Shown in pieces: positions 1-9,071 of a stretch of DNA of 64,000 nucleotides. Positions within the stretch are counted from its first letter, which is position 1; every line of letters begins with the position of its first letter. This DNA comes from Variovorax paradoxus (lineage in GTDB: Bacteria > Pseudomonadota > Gammaproteobacteria > Burkholderiales > Burkholderiaceae_C): positions 2,077,001-2,141,000 of the forward strand of contig NZ_CP045644.1 in the NCBI RefSeq assembly GCF_009498455.1, in the 5' to 3' direction. The notes beneath the pieces were generated by a model. The model saw only the letters and a list, made by a program, of their open reading frames with translations, was not told the DNA's origin and ran no database searches. The translations under genes and the position numbers were made by a program.

Positions 1-1
1 C

Positions 2-931
2 TCGGGCTATGACCCGAAGAAAGCGGTGCTGGCGGCGCAGAAGCTGGTCAACCAGGAAAAGATCTTCATCATGGCCGGCCACATCGGCACGGCGCAGAAC
101 ATGGCGGCGATGCCGGTGCAGTTCGACAAGAACGTCGTCAACTTCATGCCCATTACCGCGGCGCGCGAAATGTACGAGCCGCTGAACCGGCTGAAGTACT
201 CGTTCGCGGCCACCTACTACGACCAGATCCGCCTGGCGCTGCCCAAGATGATCAAGGACAAGGGCGCCAAGAAGGTCTGCACGATCTACCAGGACGACGA
301 GTTTGGCCTGGAGGTGCAGCGCGGCGCCGAGGCCGGCCTGAAGGCCTCGGGCATGGAGCTGGCCGAGAAGACCTCGTTCAAGCGCGGCGCCACCGACTTC
401 AGCTCGCAGGTCGCGAAAATGAAGGCCGCCAACTGCGACCTCGTGGTGCTCGGCACCATCATCCGCGAGACCATCGGCACCGTGGGCGAGTCGCGCAAGA
501 CGGGCTTCAACCCGACCTTCCTGGGTTCGAGCGCGGCTTACACCGACCTGATCCACAAGCTCGGCGGCAAGGCCATGGACGGCGTGTACGCCACCATGAC
601 GGTGCAGAACCCCTATACCGACGAGCAGTCGCAGCCGCTGCGCTTCTGGGCCAACAAGTACAAGACCAAGTTCAACGAAGACCCGACCGTGTTCTCGGTG
701 TACGGCTACGTGATCATCGATTCGTTCATCAAGGCCGCGACCAAGGCCGGCCCGAACCTGACGACCGACAGCTTCATCAAGGCGATGGACAGCATCACCT
801 TCGAGCCCGACATGTTCGGCAGCCCGAAGAGCACCTACACCGCCACCAAGCGCCTGGGCAACGATCAGTCGCGGCTGTCGCAGATCAAGGACGGCAAGTG
901 GGTCGTGGTGTCCGACTACGTGACACCGTAA
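2..931 (+). CDS. ABC transporter substrate-binding protein, LivK-like (5' end outside the window)
   Basis: Periplasmic ligand-binding component of an ABC importer, of the branched-chain amino acid / amide (HAAT) type. The reading frame is open from the first bases of the window, so the N-terminus and signal peptide are missing. About 309 residues remain, with the two-lobed type 1 periplasmic-binding fold suggested by stretches such as KVCTIYQDDEFG, DLVVLGT and VYGYVIIDSFIKA. It ends in KWVVVSDYV, as many LivK-like proteins do. The partner permease and ATPase genes are not visible and probably lie upstream. The true ligand cannot be told from sequence; many Comamonadaceae paralogues bind aromatic acids or amino acids. 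Confidence 0.85.
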   Translation, partial: SGYDPKKAVLAAQKLVNQEKIFIMAGHIGTAQNMAAMPVQFDKNVVNFMPITAAREMYEPLNRLKYSFAATYYDQIRLALPKMIKDKGAKKVCTIYQDDEFGLEVQRGAEAGLKASGMELAEKTSFKRGATDFSSQVAKMKAANCDLVVLGTIIRETIGTVGESRKTGFNPTFLGSSAAYTDLIHKLGGKAMDGVYATMTVQNPYTDEQSQPLRFWANKYKTKFNEDPTVFSVYGYVIIDSFIKAATKAGPNLTTDSFIKAMDSITFEPDMFGSPKSTYTATKRLGNDQSRLSQIKDGKWVVVSDYVTP

Positions 932-998
932 ACGAGGAGCGCCCCGGAATGGGGCGAGCGGCTATATTCCGCGAAATCCCCTTCGCGAGACTGCCGCC

Positions 999-1460
<462 letters not shown>

Positions 1461-1470
1461 GCGACGCTGT

Positions 1471-2124
1471 TCAGGCGACTTTCGACAGGATCGGGAACAG
1501 CTTGCCGAGCCCGTCGGCCATCACCTCGACCGCGAGCGCCGCGAGGATCAAGCCCATCAGCCGCGTCATGATGTTGATGCCGGTCTTGCCGAGCACCCGC
1601 GCGATCGGCTGCGCGAGCGAAAAGGCCAGCGCGGTCGCCAGCGCCACCACCACGCCGTAGCCGACCAGCAGCCCCAGCTCCCACAGGTGCTGTGTCTTGT
1701 CGGCGTAGATCACCACGGTGGAGATCGCGGCCGGGCCGGTGAGCAGCGGGATGGTGAGCGGCACCACCGCGATGGACGCGCCCATCGACGCCTTCACTTC
1801 GGTGGCGCGCAACTCATCGACGTTGGTCTTGCTCTCGGCCGGTTGCGCGTTGAGCATCGAGATCGAACTCATGAGCAGCAGCAGCCCGCCGCCGACCTGG
1901 AAGCTCGCGATCGAGATGCCGAAGAAGGACAGCAGCTGCAGCCCGATGAGCGCGCTGACGGCGATGACCACGAAGGCGCTGAAGGCCGACATGCGCACCG
2001 TGCGCTTGCGCTGGGCGTCGGAGTAGTCCTGCGTGTAGTGGATGAAGAAGGGCACGATGGCCAGCGGGTTGACGATGGCCACCAGCGTGACCAGCGGTTT
2101 GATGAGGTCCATGGAGGTGCTCAT
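1471..2124 (-). CDS. MarC family integral membrane protein
   Basis: A 217-residue membrane protein of the MarC/UPF0056 family. It begins MSTSMDLIKPLVTLVAIVNP and has about six hydrophobic segments, with the family's conserved IPLLTGPAAISTVV loop and a second half-repeat ending in GINIMTRLMGLILAALAVE. The internal pseudo-repeat (two similar N-P or T-G-P bearing halves) is typical. The start is the ATG two bases after the stop of the upstream SDR gene, so the two are likely co-transcribed and translationally coupled. Function is poorly defined; early links of MarC to multiple antibiotic resistance were not upheld. Confidence 0.9.
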   Translation of the reverse strand: MSTSMDLIKPLVTLVAIVNPLAIVPFFIHYTQDYSDAQRKRTVRMSAFSAFVVIAVSALIGLQLLSFFGISIASFQVGGGLLLLMSSISMLNAQPAESKTNVDELRATEVKASMGASIAVVPLTIPLLTGPAAISTVVIYADKTQHLWELGLLVGYGVVVALATALAFSLAQPIARVLGKTGINIMTRLMGLILAALAVEVMADGLGKLFPILSKVA

Positions 2125-2126
2125 CG

Positions 2127-2873
2127 TTATCGTCCTCCGGTCACGTCGAGCAGGGCCATGGTGGTGTAGCTGGCCTCGGGCGAGAGCAGCCACAAGATGG
2201 CACCCGCGATTTCTTCGGGGCTGCCGGTGCGCTGCATCGGCACGGTCGGCGCGAGTTCGGCGGCGCGGTCGGGCATGCCGCCGGAGGCGTGGATCTCGGT
2301 GTCGATGAGGCCGGGGCGCACGGCGTTGACGCGGATGCCTTCCATGGCGACTTCCTTGGCCAGCCCGATGGTCAGGGTGTCGATGGCGGCCTTGCTGGCC
2401 GCATAGTCGACGTACTGGCCCGGCGATCCCAGGCGCGCGGCGCCGCTGGAGATGTTGACGATGGCGCCGCCCGCGCCGCCGTACGTCGTGCTCATGCGCT
2501 TCACGGCCTCGCGCGCGCAGACGAAGCTGCCGATCACATTGATGCGGAACATGCGCTCCATGCGCGCCACGCTCATCTCGTCGACGCGCGCCTGCACGTC
2601 GACCACGCCGGCGTTGTTCACGAGTGCCGTGAGCCGACCGAGCTTGGCGTCGATCTTCGCGAACATCGCGAGCACCTGGGCCTCGTCGCCCACGTCGGCC
2701 TGCACCGCCATGGCGGTGCCGCCGCCTGCGCGGATGGTGCGCACCACCTCGTCGGCGGCCAGCGAGTTGCTGGCGTAGTTCACGGCCACGGCGTAGCCGC
2801 GCGTCGCGGCGAGCAAGGCCGTGGCGGCACCGATGCCGCGCCCACCGCCGGTGATCAAGAGCACCTGGTCCAA
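2127..2873 (-). CDS. SDR family NAD(P)-dependent oxidoreductase
   Basis: A 248-residue classical short-chain dehydrogenase/reductase. Visible motifs are the TGGGRGIG cofactor-binding loop at residues 8-15, the NNAG motif, and the catalytic Ser (IVNISSGAA) with Tyr-x3-Lys (YAASK). The best start is a TTG at 2873, because AGGAGG lies seven bases upstream and no in-frame ATG precedes the cofactor motif. It lies directly upstream of marC in the same direction. The substrate cannot be predicted; the sequence resembles the 'SDR family oxidoreductase' group related to YgfF/FabG. Confidence 0.9.
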   Translation of the reverse strand: MDQVLLITGGGRGIGAATALLAATRGYAVAVNYASNSLAADEVVRTIRAGGGTAMAVQADVGDEAQVLAMFAKIDAKLGRLTALVNNAGVVDVQARVDEMSVARMERMFRINVIGSFVCAREAVKRMSTTYGGAGGAIVNISSGAARLGSPGQYVDYAASKAAIDTLTIGLAKEVAMEGIRVNAVRPGLIDTEIHASGGMPDRAAELAPTVPMQRTGSPEEIAGAILWLLSPEASYTTMALLDVTGGR

Positions 2874-3024
2874 ATCCCACCTCCTGCAGAGAAACTGTGT
2901 GTCAGTTAAAACCGTTCGTCCGGATTACATCACCGAGGGCCAGCGCATGACGCGTGAGCGTGAGCGCCGCGTCGGACCGCCCCAACCAAGCTCGCACCGC
3001 AGTGCGAAGCACGGAGGTTATTGA

Positions 3025-3624
3025 ATGCACAAGACCATCGACTATTACTTTGCGCCACAGAGCCCGTGGACTTATCTGGGGCATACCCGCTTTGCCGCCA
3101 TTGCAACGGCCGCCGGCGCCACGGTGCGCGTGCGACCCATCGACATGGGCAGCGTGTTCCCCGTGTCGGGCGGGCTGCCGTTGGGCAAGCGCGCACCGCA
3201 GCGCCAGGCCTACCGGCTGCTCGAGCTGGCGCGCTTTTCCCGGCACCTGGGCCTGCCGCTGAACCCGAAGCCGAAGTTCTTCCCGGTGGCCGGCGACGAT
3301 GCGGCGCGGCTGATCATCGCGGTCGACATGCACGACGGCACCGAGGCCGCGATGCGCATCAGCGCCGCGGTGTTCGCGGCCGTGTGGGTGCAGGAGCGGA
3401 ACATCGGCGACCCGAACCTGCTCGAAGCCCTGGTCGCGGAGTGCGGCCTGCCGGCCAAGCGCGCCGAGCAATCGCAGAGCCAGGCGGTGCAGGAGCGTTA
3501 CGAGGCTTACACGCAGGAAGCGATCGACATCCAGGTGTTCGGCGCGCCAAGCTACGTGATCGACGGCGAGATCTTCTGGGGCCAGGACCGCCTCGATTTC
3601 GTCGAACGCGCATTGCGCGCGTAA
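3025..3624 (+). CDS. 2-hydroxychromene-2-carboxylate isomerase-like protein (DsbA/kappa-GST fold)
   Basis: A 199-residue thioredoxin-fold protein of the HCCA isomerase / kappa-class GST group. The N-terminal IDYYFAPQSPWTYLG contains the Ser-Pro-Trp active-site region, and the C-terminal FGAPSYVIDGE followed by FWGQDRLDFVE is the hallmark of this family. The family isomerises 2-hydroxychromene-2-carboxylate in naphthalene degradation, but many genomic copies are uncharacterised glutathione-dependent enzymes. It is followed 61 bases later by a dienelactone hydrolase gene, which could suggest aromatic catabolism; no other pathway gene is nearby. Confidence 0.85.
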   Translation: MHKTIDYYFAPQSPWTYLGHTRFAAIATAAGATVRVRPIDMGSVFPVSGGLPLGKRAPQRQAYRLLELARFSRHLGLPLNPKPKFFPVAGDDAARLIIAVDMHDGTEAAMRISAAVFAAVWVQERNIGDPNLLEALVAECGLPAKRAEQSQSQAVQERYEAYTQEAIDIQVFGAPSYVIDGEIFWGQDRLDFVERALRA

Positions 3625-3685
3625 CGAACGGCGCGCGCGCAAGCCAAACCACTTTCTTTCCATTCCATCGTTTCAGGAGAACCCC

Positions 3686-4369
3686 ATGGGCCAATTCATC
3701 GATCTCACCGCCAAGGATGGCTTCACCTTTCCCGCCTACGTGGCCGAGCCCGTCGGCACGCCGCGCGGCGCCGTGGTGGTGGTGCCGGAAATCTTCGGCG
3801 TGAACTCGCACATCCGCTCGGTGGCCGACGGTTATGCGGCCGACGGCTACCTGGCCGTTGCGCCGTCCACCTTCCACCGCGTCAAGCCCGATGTCGAGCT
3901 GGGCTACAGCGACGACGACATGAAGACCGGCTTCGGCTACAAGACGGCGGTCGAGGCGCTGCCCGCGCCCGGCGTGCTGCAGGACCTCGAAGCCGCGATT
4001 GCCTACGCCTCGAAGGCGGGCAAGGTCGGCATCGTCGGCTACTGCTGGGGCGGCCTGCTGGTCTGGCGCGCCGCGGCCCTGCTGCCGGGCCTGGCCGCTG
4101 CCGCGCCTTATTACGGTGGCGGCATGACGACGCCCGAAGAAAGCGCACGCCAGCCGAAGGTGCCGGTGCTCGCGCAGTTCGGCAACCGCGATCACTGGAT
4201 TCCGCTGGACACCATCGAGGCCTTCAAGAAGGCGCACCCCGAGGTGGAAGTGCATGTGTACGAGGCCGACCACGGCTTCAACTGCGACCAGCGCGGTTCG
4301 TACAACGCCGAAGCGGCAAAGCCGGCGCGTGAACGCGTGCTGGCGTTCTTTGCCAAGCACGTCGGCTGA
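3686..4369 (+). CDS. Dienelactone hydrolase family protein
   Basis: A 227-residue alpha/beta hydrolase of the carboxymethylenebutenolidase family, which opens dienelactone in the chlorocatechol and related ring-cleavage routes. The nucleophile is the Cys in GIVGYCWGG. The Asp lies in FGNRDHWIP and the His in EADHGFNCDQRGSYN; that last string is a reliable family signature. The protein begins near PAYVAEPVGTPRGAVVVVPEIFG, also typical. It follows the HCCA-isomerase-like gene and ends before a bidirectional terminator. The role may be general lactone hydrolysis. Confidence 0.92.
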   Translation: MGQFIDLTAKDGFTFPAYVAEPVGTPRGAVVVVPEIFGVNSHIRSVADGYAADGYLAVAPSTFHRVKPDVELGYSDDDMKTGFGYKTAVEALPAPGVLQDLEAAIAYASKAGKVGIVGYCWGGLLVWRAAALLPGLAAAAPYYGGGMTTPEESARQPKVPVLAQFGNRDHWIPLDTIEAFKKAHPEVEVHVYEADHGFNCDQRGSYNAEAAKPARERVLAFFAKHVG

Positions 4370-4390
4370 TCCGACCGCCACGCTCCAGGC

Positions 4391-4416
4391 AAAAGCCCGG
4401 CAGTGCCGGGCTTTTT
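4391..4416. terminator. Bidirectional rho-independent terminator
   Basis: A stem AAAAGCCCGG / CCGGGCTTTTT with a short loop lies between the converging dienelactone hydrolase and LysR genes. Runs of A on one side and T on the other suit termination in both directions. Confidence 0.85.
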
Positions 4417-4424
4417 CATTGCTT

Positions 4425-5315
4425 CTATTTCTTGGCGCCGACCCGGGTCTGCAAGAAGTCGAGCAGCGCGCGCAGCGCCGCGCTGTTGTGGCGCCGCTGC
4501 AGGTAGGCGGCCGACAGCCACATGTCCTTGCGCGCATAGCCTTCGAGCACCGGCACCAGCTCGCCGCTGTCGATGTGCGACTGCACGAGCAGCGAGGGCA
4601 GGTAGATCACGCCGAAGCCGCGCATCGCGACGCGGATCAGCGGCGCGCCTTCGGTGCAATCCATGCGGCTCTTGACCTGCACGTCCAGCGGCTGGCCGTT
4701 GTCATCGAAACGCCACACGGGCTGCGTGCCCAGCAATGAATGGGTGAGTGCGTCGTGGTTGGCGAGGTCTTGCGGGTGCGCGGGCTTGCCGTGCTTCTTC
4801 CAGTAGACCGGCGAGGCGCAGACCACCATGGGAATGAGCCGCAGCTTGCGCACGATGAGGTTGGCGTCTTCCACCGGGCCGCTGCGGATGTCGACGTCGA
4901 TGCCTTCCTCGGCGAGGTCGACGGTGCGGTTGGTCAGCTGCAGGCTGATGCTCACGTCGGGGTAGTGGCGCATGAAGTCGGCCAGCAGGTCGGGAAACTC
5001 GCCGTTGCCCATGCCGTGCGGCGCCGAGATGCGCAGCCGGCCGCCGGGCTGGCTGGCGCGCTCCTGCAGTTCGGCCTGGGTGAGCTCGACCATTTCGAGC
5101 ATCGGCGTGCTGCGTTCGAGCAGCAGCTGGCCGGCGTCGGTGAGGCTCACGGAACGCGTGGAGCGGTTGAGCAGGCGCACGCCGAAGCGGGTTTCGAGCT
5201 CGGCGACGTATTTGCTGACCGTGGCCTTCGACATGTCGAGCCGCTTGGCGGCCTGGGAGAAGCTGCCGTGCGAGGCGACTTCCCGGAAGGTTTTGATCAG
5301 ATCGAGACTGTCCAT
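4425..5315 (-). CDS. LysR family transcriptional regulator
   Basis: A 296-residue regulator. The N-terminal winged helix (LIKTFREVASHGSFSQAAKRL, then LDMSKATVSKYVAELE and RLLNRSTRSVSLTDAG) is typical of the CrgA/DntR-like subgroup. A LysR substrate domain follows, with GRLRISAPHGMG, after the linker helix. It is divergent from the small exported protein gene at 5601, across a 285-base spacer, so it could regulate either itself or that gene. The effector is unknown. Confidence 0.93.
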   Translation of the reverse strand: MDSLDLIKTFREVASHGSFSQAAKRLDMSKATVSKYVAELETRFGVRLLNRSTRSVSLTDAGQLLLERSTPMLEMVELTQAELQERASQPGGRLRISAPHGMGNGEFPDLLADFMRHYPDVSISLQLTNRTVDLAEEGIDVDIRSGPVEDANLIVRKLRLIPMVVCASPVYWKKHGKPAHPQDLANHDALTHSLLGTQPVWRFDDNGQPLDVQVKSRMDCTEGAPLIRVAMRGFGVIYLPSLLVQSHIDSGELVPVLEGYARKDMWLSAAYLQRRHNSAALRALLDFLQTRVGAKK

Positions 5316-5600
5316 GTCAGTGAGCCCGTTGTTTTTCGCGAGGGAGCGCGGTGCGCCGATTCTCGGGGGTTTCGGCGAACAGGTCCGGCGCGCGCTCTTG
5401 GTGTACGCCAGAAGCAGTCAAGCAGTGAATACCCGGATTTTTGCGTGCACAACTTTGTTGACTGATTGTTTCGCTACAGGAAACACCGTGTCTCTGAACC
5501 GAGTGTTTTCCCGAAGGAATTCCGGCTGACACTCGCCGCACAGGCGAGCCAACGTGCAAGCCTGGTGGACATCCCATCTAGCCGAACACAAGGAACAGAC

Positions 5601-5969
5601 ATGAAGACCTCGCACATTTTCGCAGCCGCCGCCCTGACCCTCCTGGCCGCCACCGGCGTCCAAGCCGAGACGTACCAAGGCGTGACCCAAGTGATCTCGT
5701 CCAAGAGCCGCGACGAAGTCAACGCCGAAGCCCAGCGCACCGCCGCAGCCCCGAACCAGAACGTCGTGCGCGGTTCGCGCGGTGCGGAAACCGTGGCCGT
5801 GTCGAAGGACCGTTCGATCGTCGAAGCCGAAGCCATCCGCACCGCCTACGCTCCGGACCAGAACGTGACCTCGGGCTCGCGCGTCAACAGCAAGGTCGTC
5901 TCGACCATGGTGAACCCGATGGACGCACGCGTTCAAGCCCAGCAAGGTTCGGGCGCCGTCGCCAAGTAA
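5601..5969 (+). CDS. Small exported protein with two internal repeats (ETYQG family)
   Basis: A 122-residue protein with a clear signal peptide (MKTSHIFAAAALTLLAATGVQA, cleavage before ETYQG). The mature part has two copies of a unit of about 35 residues: EAQRTAAAPNQNVVRGSRG and EAIRTAYAPDQNVTSGSRV. No catalytic motif is present. A paralogue of the same design lies at 32038-32421. The start was chosen at the ATG preceded by AAGGAACAG. The family is common in Comamonadaceae, and some database entries carry misleading names such as 'helicase SNF2'. It is probably periplasmic; function unknown. A strong terminator follows, so it is likely monocistronic. Confidence 0.85.
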   Translation: MKTSHIFAAAALTLLAATGVQAETYQGVTQVISSKSRDEVNAEAQRTAAAPNQNVVRGSRGAETVAVSKDRSIVEAEAIRTAYAPDQNVTSGSRVNSKVVSTMVNPMDARVQAQQGSGAVAK

Positions 5970-6020
5970 TTGGCCATGAAGCCAGCCGCCTTCCGGGGCG
6001 GCCCGGGCTGACACAAGAAA

Positions 6021-6044
6021 GCCACGCATCCGCGTGGCTTTTTT
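6021..6044 (+). terminator. Rho-independent terminator after the small exported protein gene
   Basis: A GCCACGC / GCGTGGC stem with an ATCC loop is followed by six T. It lies 50 bases after the stop codon of the exported protein gene and before the converging corA. Confidence 0.9.
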
Positions 6045-6066
6045 CATGGGCGCTCGAAATAGGGGA

Positions 6067-7212
6067 TCAGCGCGTGCGGGCGAGGTAGCGCTTGCGCCAG
6101 AACACCACGACCAGCACCACCGCGATGACCAGCATGGCCGACATCGCGATCCAGAAGCCGTCGGCCTTGTGCACGAGCGGAATGAACTCGAAGTTCATGC
6201 CGAAGATGCCCGCGATGAGGTTCAGCGGCAGGAAGATGGCGGTGAGCGCGGTCAGCACCCGCATGATGTCGTTGGCCCGGTGGCCCTGGACGCTGAAGTG
6301 CATCTGCACGGCGGTCTCGGCGTTCTGCTCGAGCCGGTGCACGTGGTGCACCACGCGCTGGATGTGTTCCAGCACGTCGCGGCTGCGCACCATGATCAGT
6401 TCACGCTCGCGCTGCGCCACCTCGCCTTGCGGGGTGGGCAGTGTTTCGAGCGAATCGATCCAGTCCTGCATGGCGGCGCGCTGGTCTTCGCAGATCTCGT
6501 CGAGGCGGTGCAGCGACTGGCGTGCCTCCATGAGCGCGCTCCAGTTGGTGAAGCGGCTGCGCGGGTCGATGAGTTCGGTCTGCCAGTGGTCGAGCTGCTT
6601 CGTGAGTTCGCGGCGCATGTCGAGGTAGCCGTCGACGATCAGGTTGACGATGCGCAGCATCAGGTCGGCCGGGCTGGTCGGCAGGCGGGCCGAGGTGGCG
6701 CGCACGTCGAGCGCGGGCGTGCCGCGGTCGTCGGGCGAAGCGGCCGCCAGCAGCCGGGCGGCGAAAGCGTCGCGCACGGTGCCGTCTTCGGGGTGGACCG
6801 AGAGCAGCACGCGGTCGAATACCGCGAAGCCAACCGGGCGCGTGTCGATGCGGCGCAGCACCGGCGGGCCGCCGCGCGACGGGCGCTGCGGCACCGACGG
6901 CTCGCTGGTGTTTGGGGTTTCAGCGCCGTTGCCCGTGGCCAGGCGGCGGAACACCAGCACGTCGTACTGCGAGGTGTAGTCGTAGTGCGAGGGCAGCTGG
7001 TCGTTGAGCAGGTCGGCCACGTGCAGGTCGACGAGCTGGGTCTGGCACAGCGTCTGCAGGATCTGCTGCACCTCGGGCTGGGCGGCGCGGAATTCGTCGC
7101 GCGTCAGCGAAATCCAGAGGTAGCTGGCGGCGCTGCAGGCGCCCGGCACGGCCAGCGGCGCCAGCGAGGCGTGCTCGCTGACCTGCGAGCGGCTGATTTC
7201 GAAGATGCGCAT
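6067..7212 (-). CDS. CorA family divalent metal (Mg/Co or Zn) transporter
   Basis: A 381-residue inner-membrane channel-type transporter. A long, charged cytoplasmic N-terminal domain is followed by two C-terminal transmembrane helices with the diagnostic GMN motif (GIFGMNFEFIPL) between them, and a basic tail (FWRKRYLARTR). The ATG at 7212 is preferred over the GTG two codons upstream because AGGGGCGA has better spacing to it. The family moves Mg, Co or, in the ZntB branch, Zn; sequence alone does not decide. A regulator is not evident. Confidence 0.9.
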   Translation of the reverse strand: MRIFEISRSQVSEHASLAPLAVPGACSAASYLWISLTRDEFRAAQPEVQQILQTLCQTQLVDLHVADLLNDQLPSHYDYTSQYDVLVFRRLATGNGAETPNTSEPSVPQRPSRGGPPVLRRIDTRPVGFAVFDRVLLSVHPEDGTVRDAFAARLLAAASPDDRGTPALDVRATSARLPTSPADLMLRIVNLIVDGYLDMRRELTKQLDHWQTELIDPRSRFTNWSALMEARQSLHRLDEICEDQRAAMQDWIDSLETLPTPQGEVAQRERELIMVRSRDVLEHIQRVVHHVHRLEQNAETAVQMHFSVQGHRANDIMRVLTALTAIFLPLNLIAGIFGMNFEFIPLVHKADGFWIAMSAMLVIAVVLVVVFWRKRYLARTR

Positions 7213-7282
7213 GGACACTCGCCCCTGGTGGTTCTTCTTCCACGCCAGAAGTGCCGTGGAGGTGCGGCAGGCATGCCGCGAT

Positions 7283-8337
<1,055 letters not shown>

Positions 8338-8356
8338 TCAGGAGGGTTAGAAGCAA

Positions 8357-8369
8357 GTTGTCTGACAAC
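8357..8369. promoter_or_regulatory. 13-bp perfect palindrome upstream of hemB
   Basis: GTTGTC-T-GACAAC lies about 56 bases upstream of the hemB start. The form resembles operators of GntR-type regulators, but no such regulator is next to it. The assignment as an operator is inference. Confidence 0.4.
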
Positions 8370-8381
8370 TACGGAAATTAG

Positions 8382-8397
8382 TAGAACTTAAGTTCTA
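8382..8397. promoter_or_regulatory. 16-bp perfect palindrome upstream of hemB
   Basis: TAGAACTTAAGTTCTA is a perfect palindrome 13 bases from the first one, centred about 88 bases upstream of hemB and about 50 bases before the sRNA -35 box. It could serve either divergent unit. No known binding protein is assigned. Confidence 0.4.
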
Positions 8398-8436
8398 GAT
8401 TTTTGTTGTAAAAGTCAAAGAAACTGCCTCAATCGC

Positions 8437-8465
8437 TTGAAACCTTGTTTCGTCTTTGTTAAATT
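8437..8465 (+). promoter_or_regulatory. Sigma-70-type promoter of the candidate sRNA
   Basis: TTGAAA (8437-8442) and TAAATT (8460-8465) are separated by exactly 17 bases. The predicted transcription start is about 8471, at the base of the first sRNA hairpin. Confidence 0.75.
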
Positions 8466-8470
8466 CTGAA

Positions 8471-8575
8471 GCGGGCGGCTTGCCGCTCCCCGCTTTTCCT
8501 CCCTGAGCGGGTGCCTTGATGTGTGACAGCAAAAGGGCTTCCCAGCCCGACGTGAAGACGTCGGGCTTTTTTTTT
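8471..8575 (+). ncRNA. Candidate trans-acting small RNA with an anti-Shine-Dalgarno motif
   Basis: An unannotated RNA of about 105 nt between hemB and the HemJ-like gene. It starts with a stable hairpin (GCGGGCGGC pairing with GCCGCTCCCCGC). Next is an unpaired TTCCTCCCT segment (8496-8504) complementary to ribosome binding sites. It ends with a GC-rich intrinsic terminator and nine T. Promoter, seed and terminator are all in register, and no ORF fits the interval. Betaproteobacteria carry a conserved toxic small RNA family listed in Rfam; this could be a member, but I cannot test it here. Confidence 0.65.
8544..8575 (+). terminator. Intrinsic terminator of the candidate sRNA
   Basis: A ten-pair stem AGCCCGACGT / ACGTCGGGCT with a GAAG tetraloop is followed by a run of T. 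It forms the 3' end of the sRNA rather than ending hemB, which runs the other way. Confidence 0.9.
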
Positions 8576-8638
8576 GCCCGAAACCTTGGCAAAGAGCCCC
8601 AAAAGGGGTCAGTGTGCAGCCACCACTAAACTGCCGCC

Positions 8639-9067
8639 ATGCTCTGGGTCAAATCTCTTCACATTGTTTTCATTGCCAGCTGGTTTGCCGGACTGTTCTA
8701 TCTGCCGCGGATCTTCGTCAACCTGGCGATGGTGCCGCCCGAGTCGGTCGCGGAGCGCGAACGCCTGCTGCTGATGGCGCGCAAGCTGCTGCGATTCACG
8801 ACCTTCCTGGCGGTGCCGGCGCTGGTGTTCGGTGCCTGGCTCTGGCTGGGCTACGGCATCGGTCGCGGCCCGGGCAACGGCTGGATGCACGCCAAATTGG
8901 CGTTGGTGCTGGTGGCCATCGGCTATCACCACGGCTGCGGCGTGCTGCTGCGCCGCTTCGCTGCAGGCGGCAACCGCCGCAGCGACCGCTGGTACCGCTG
9001 GTTCAACGAGCTGCCCGTGCTGCTGCTGCTGGGCATCGTGATCCTGGTGGTGGTGAAGCCTTTCTGA
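8639..9067 (+). CDS. HemJ-like / CopD family membrane protein
   Basis: A 142-residue protein with four predicted transmembrane helices. It has the N-terminal MLWVKSLHIVFIASWFAGLF followed by YLPRIFV, the central WMHAKLALVLVAIGYHH, and the C-terminal FNELPVLLLLGIVILVVVKPF, which match the UPF0093/HemJ family. HemJ oxidises protoporphyrinogen IX in many bacteria lacking HemG or HemY. Placement across from hemB supports a heme role. Some annotations call such proteins CopD family. It is followed after four bases by a vanZ-like gene. Confidence 0.8.
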   Translation: MLWVKSLHIVFIASWFAGLFYLPRIFVNLAMVPPESVAERERLLLMARKLLRFTTFLAVPALVFGAWLWLGYGIGRGPGNGWMHAKLALVLVAIGYHHGCGVLLRRFAAGGNRRSDRWYRWFNELPVLLLLGIVILVVVKPF

Positions 9068-9071
9068 TGCC

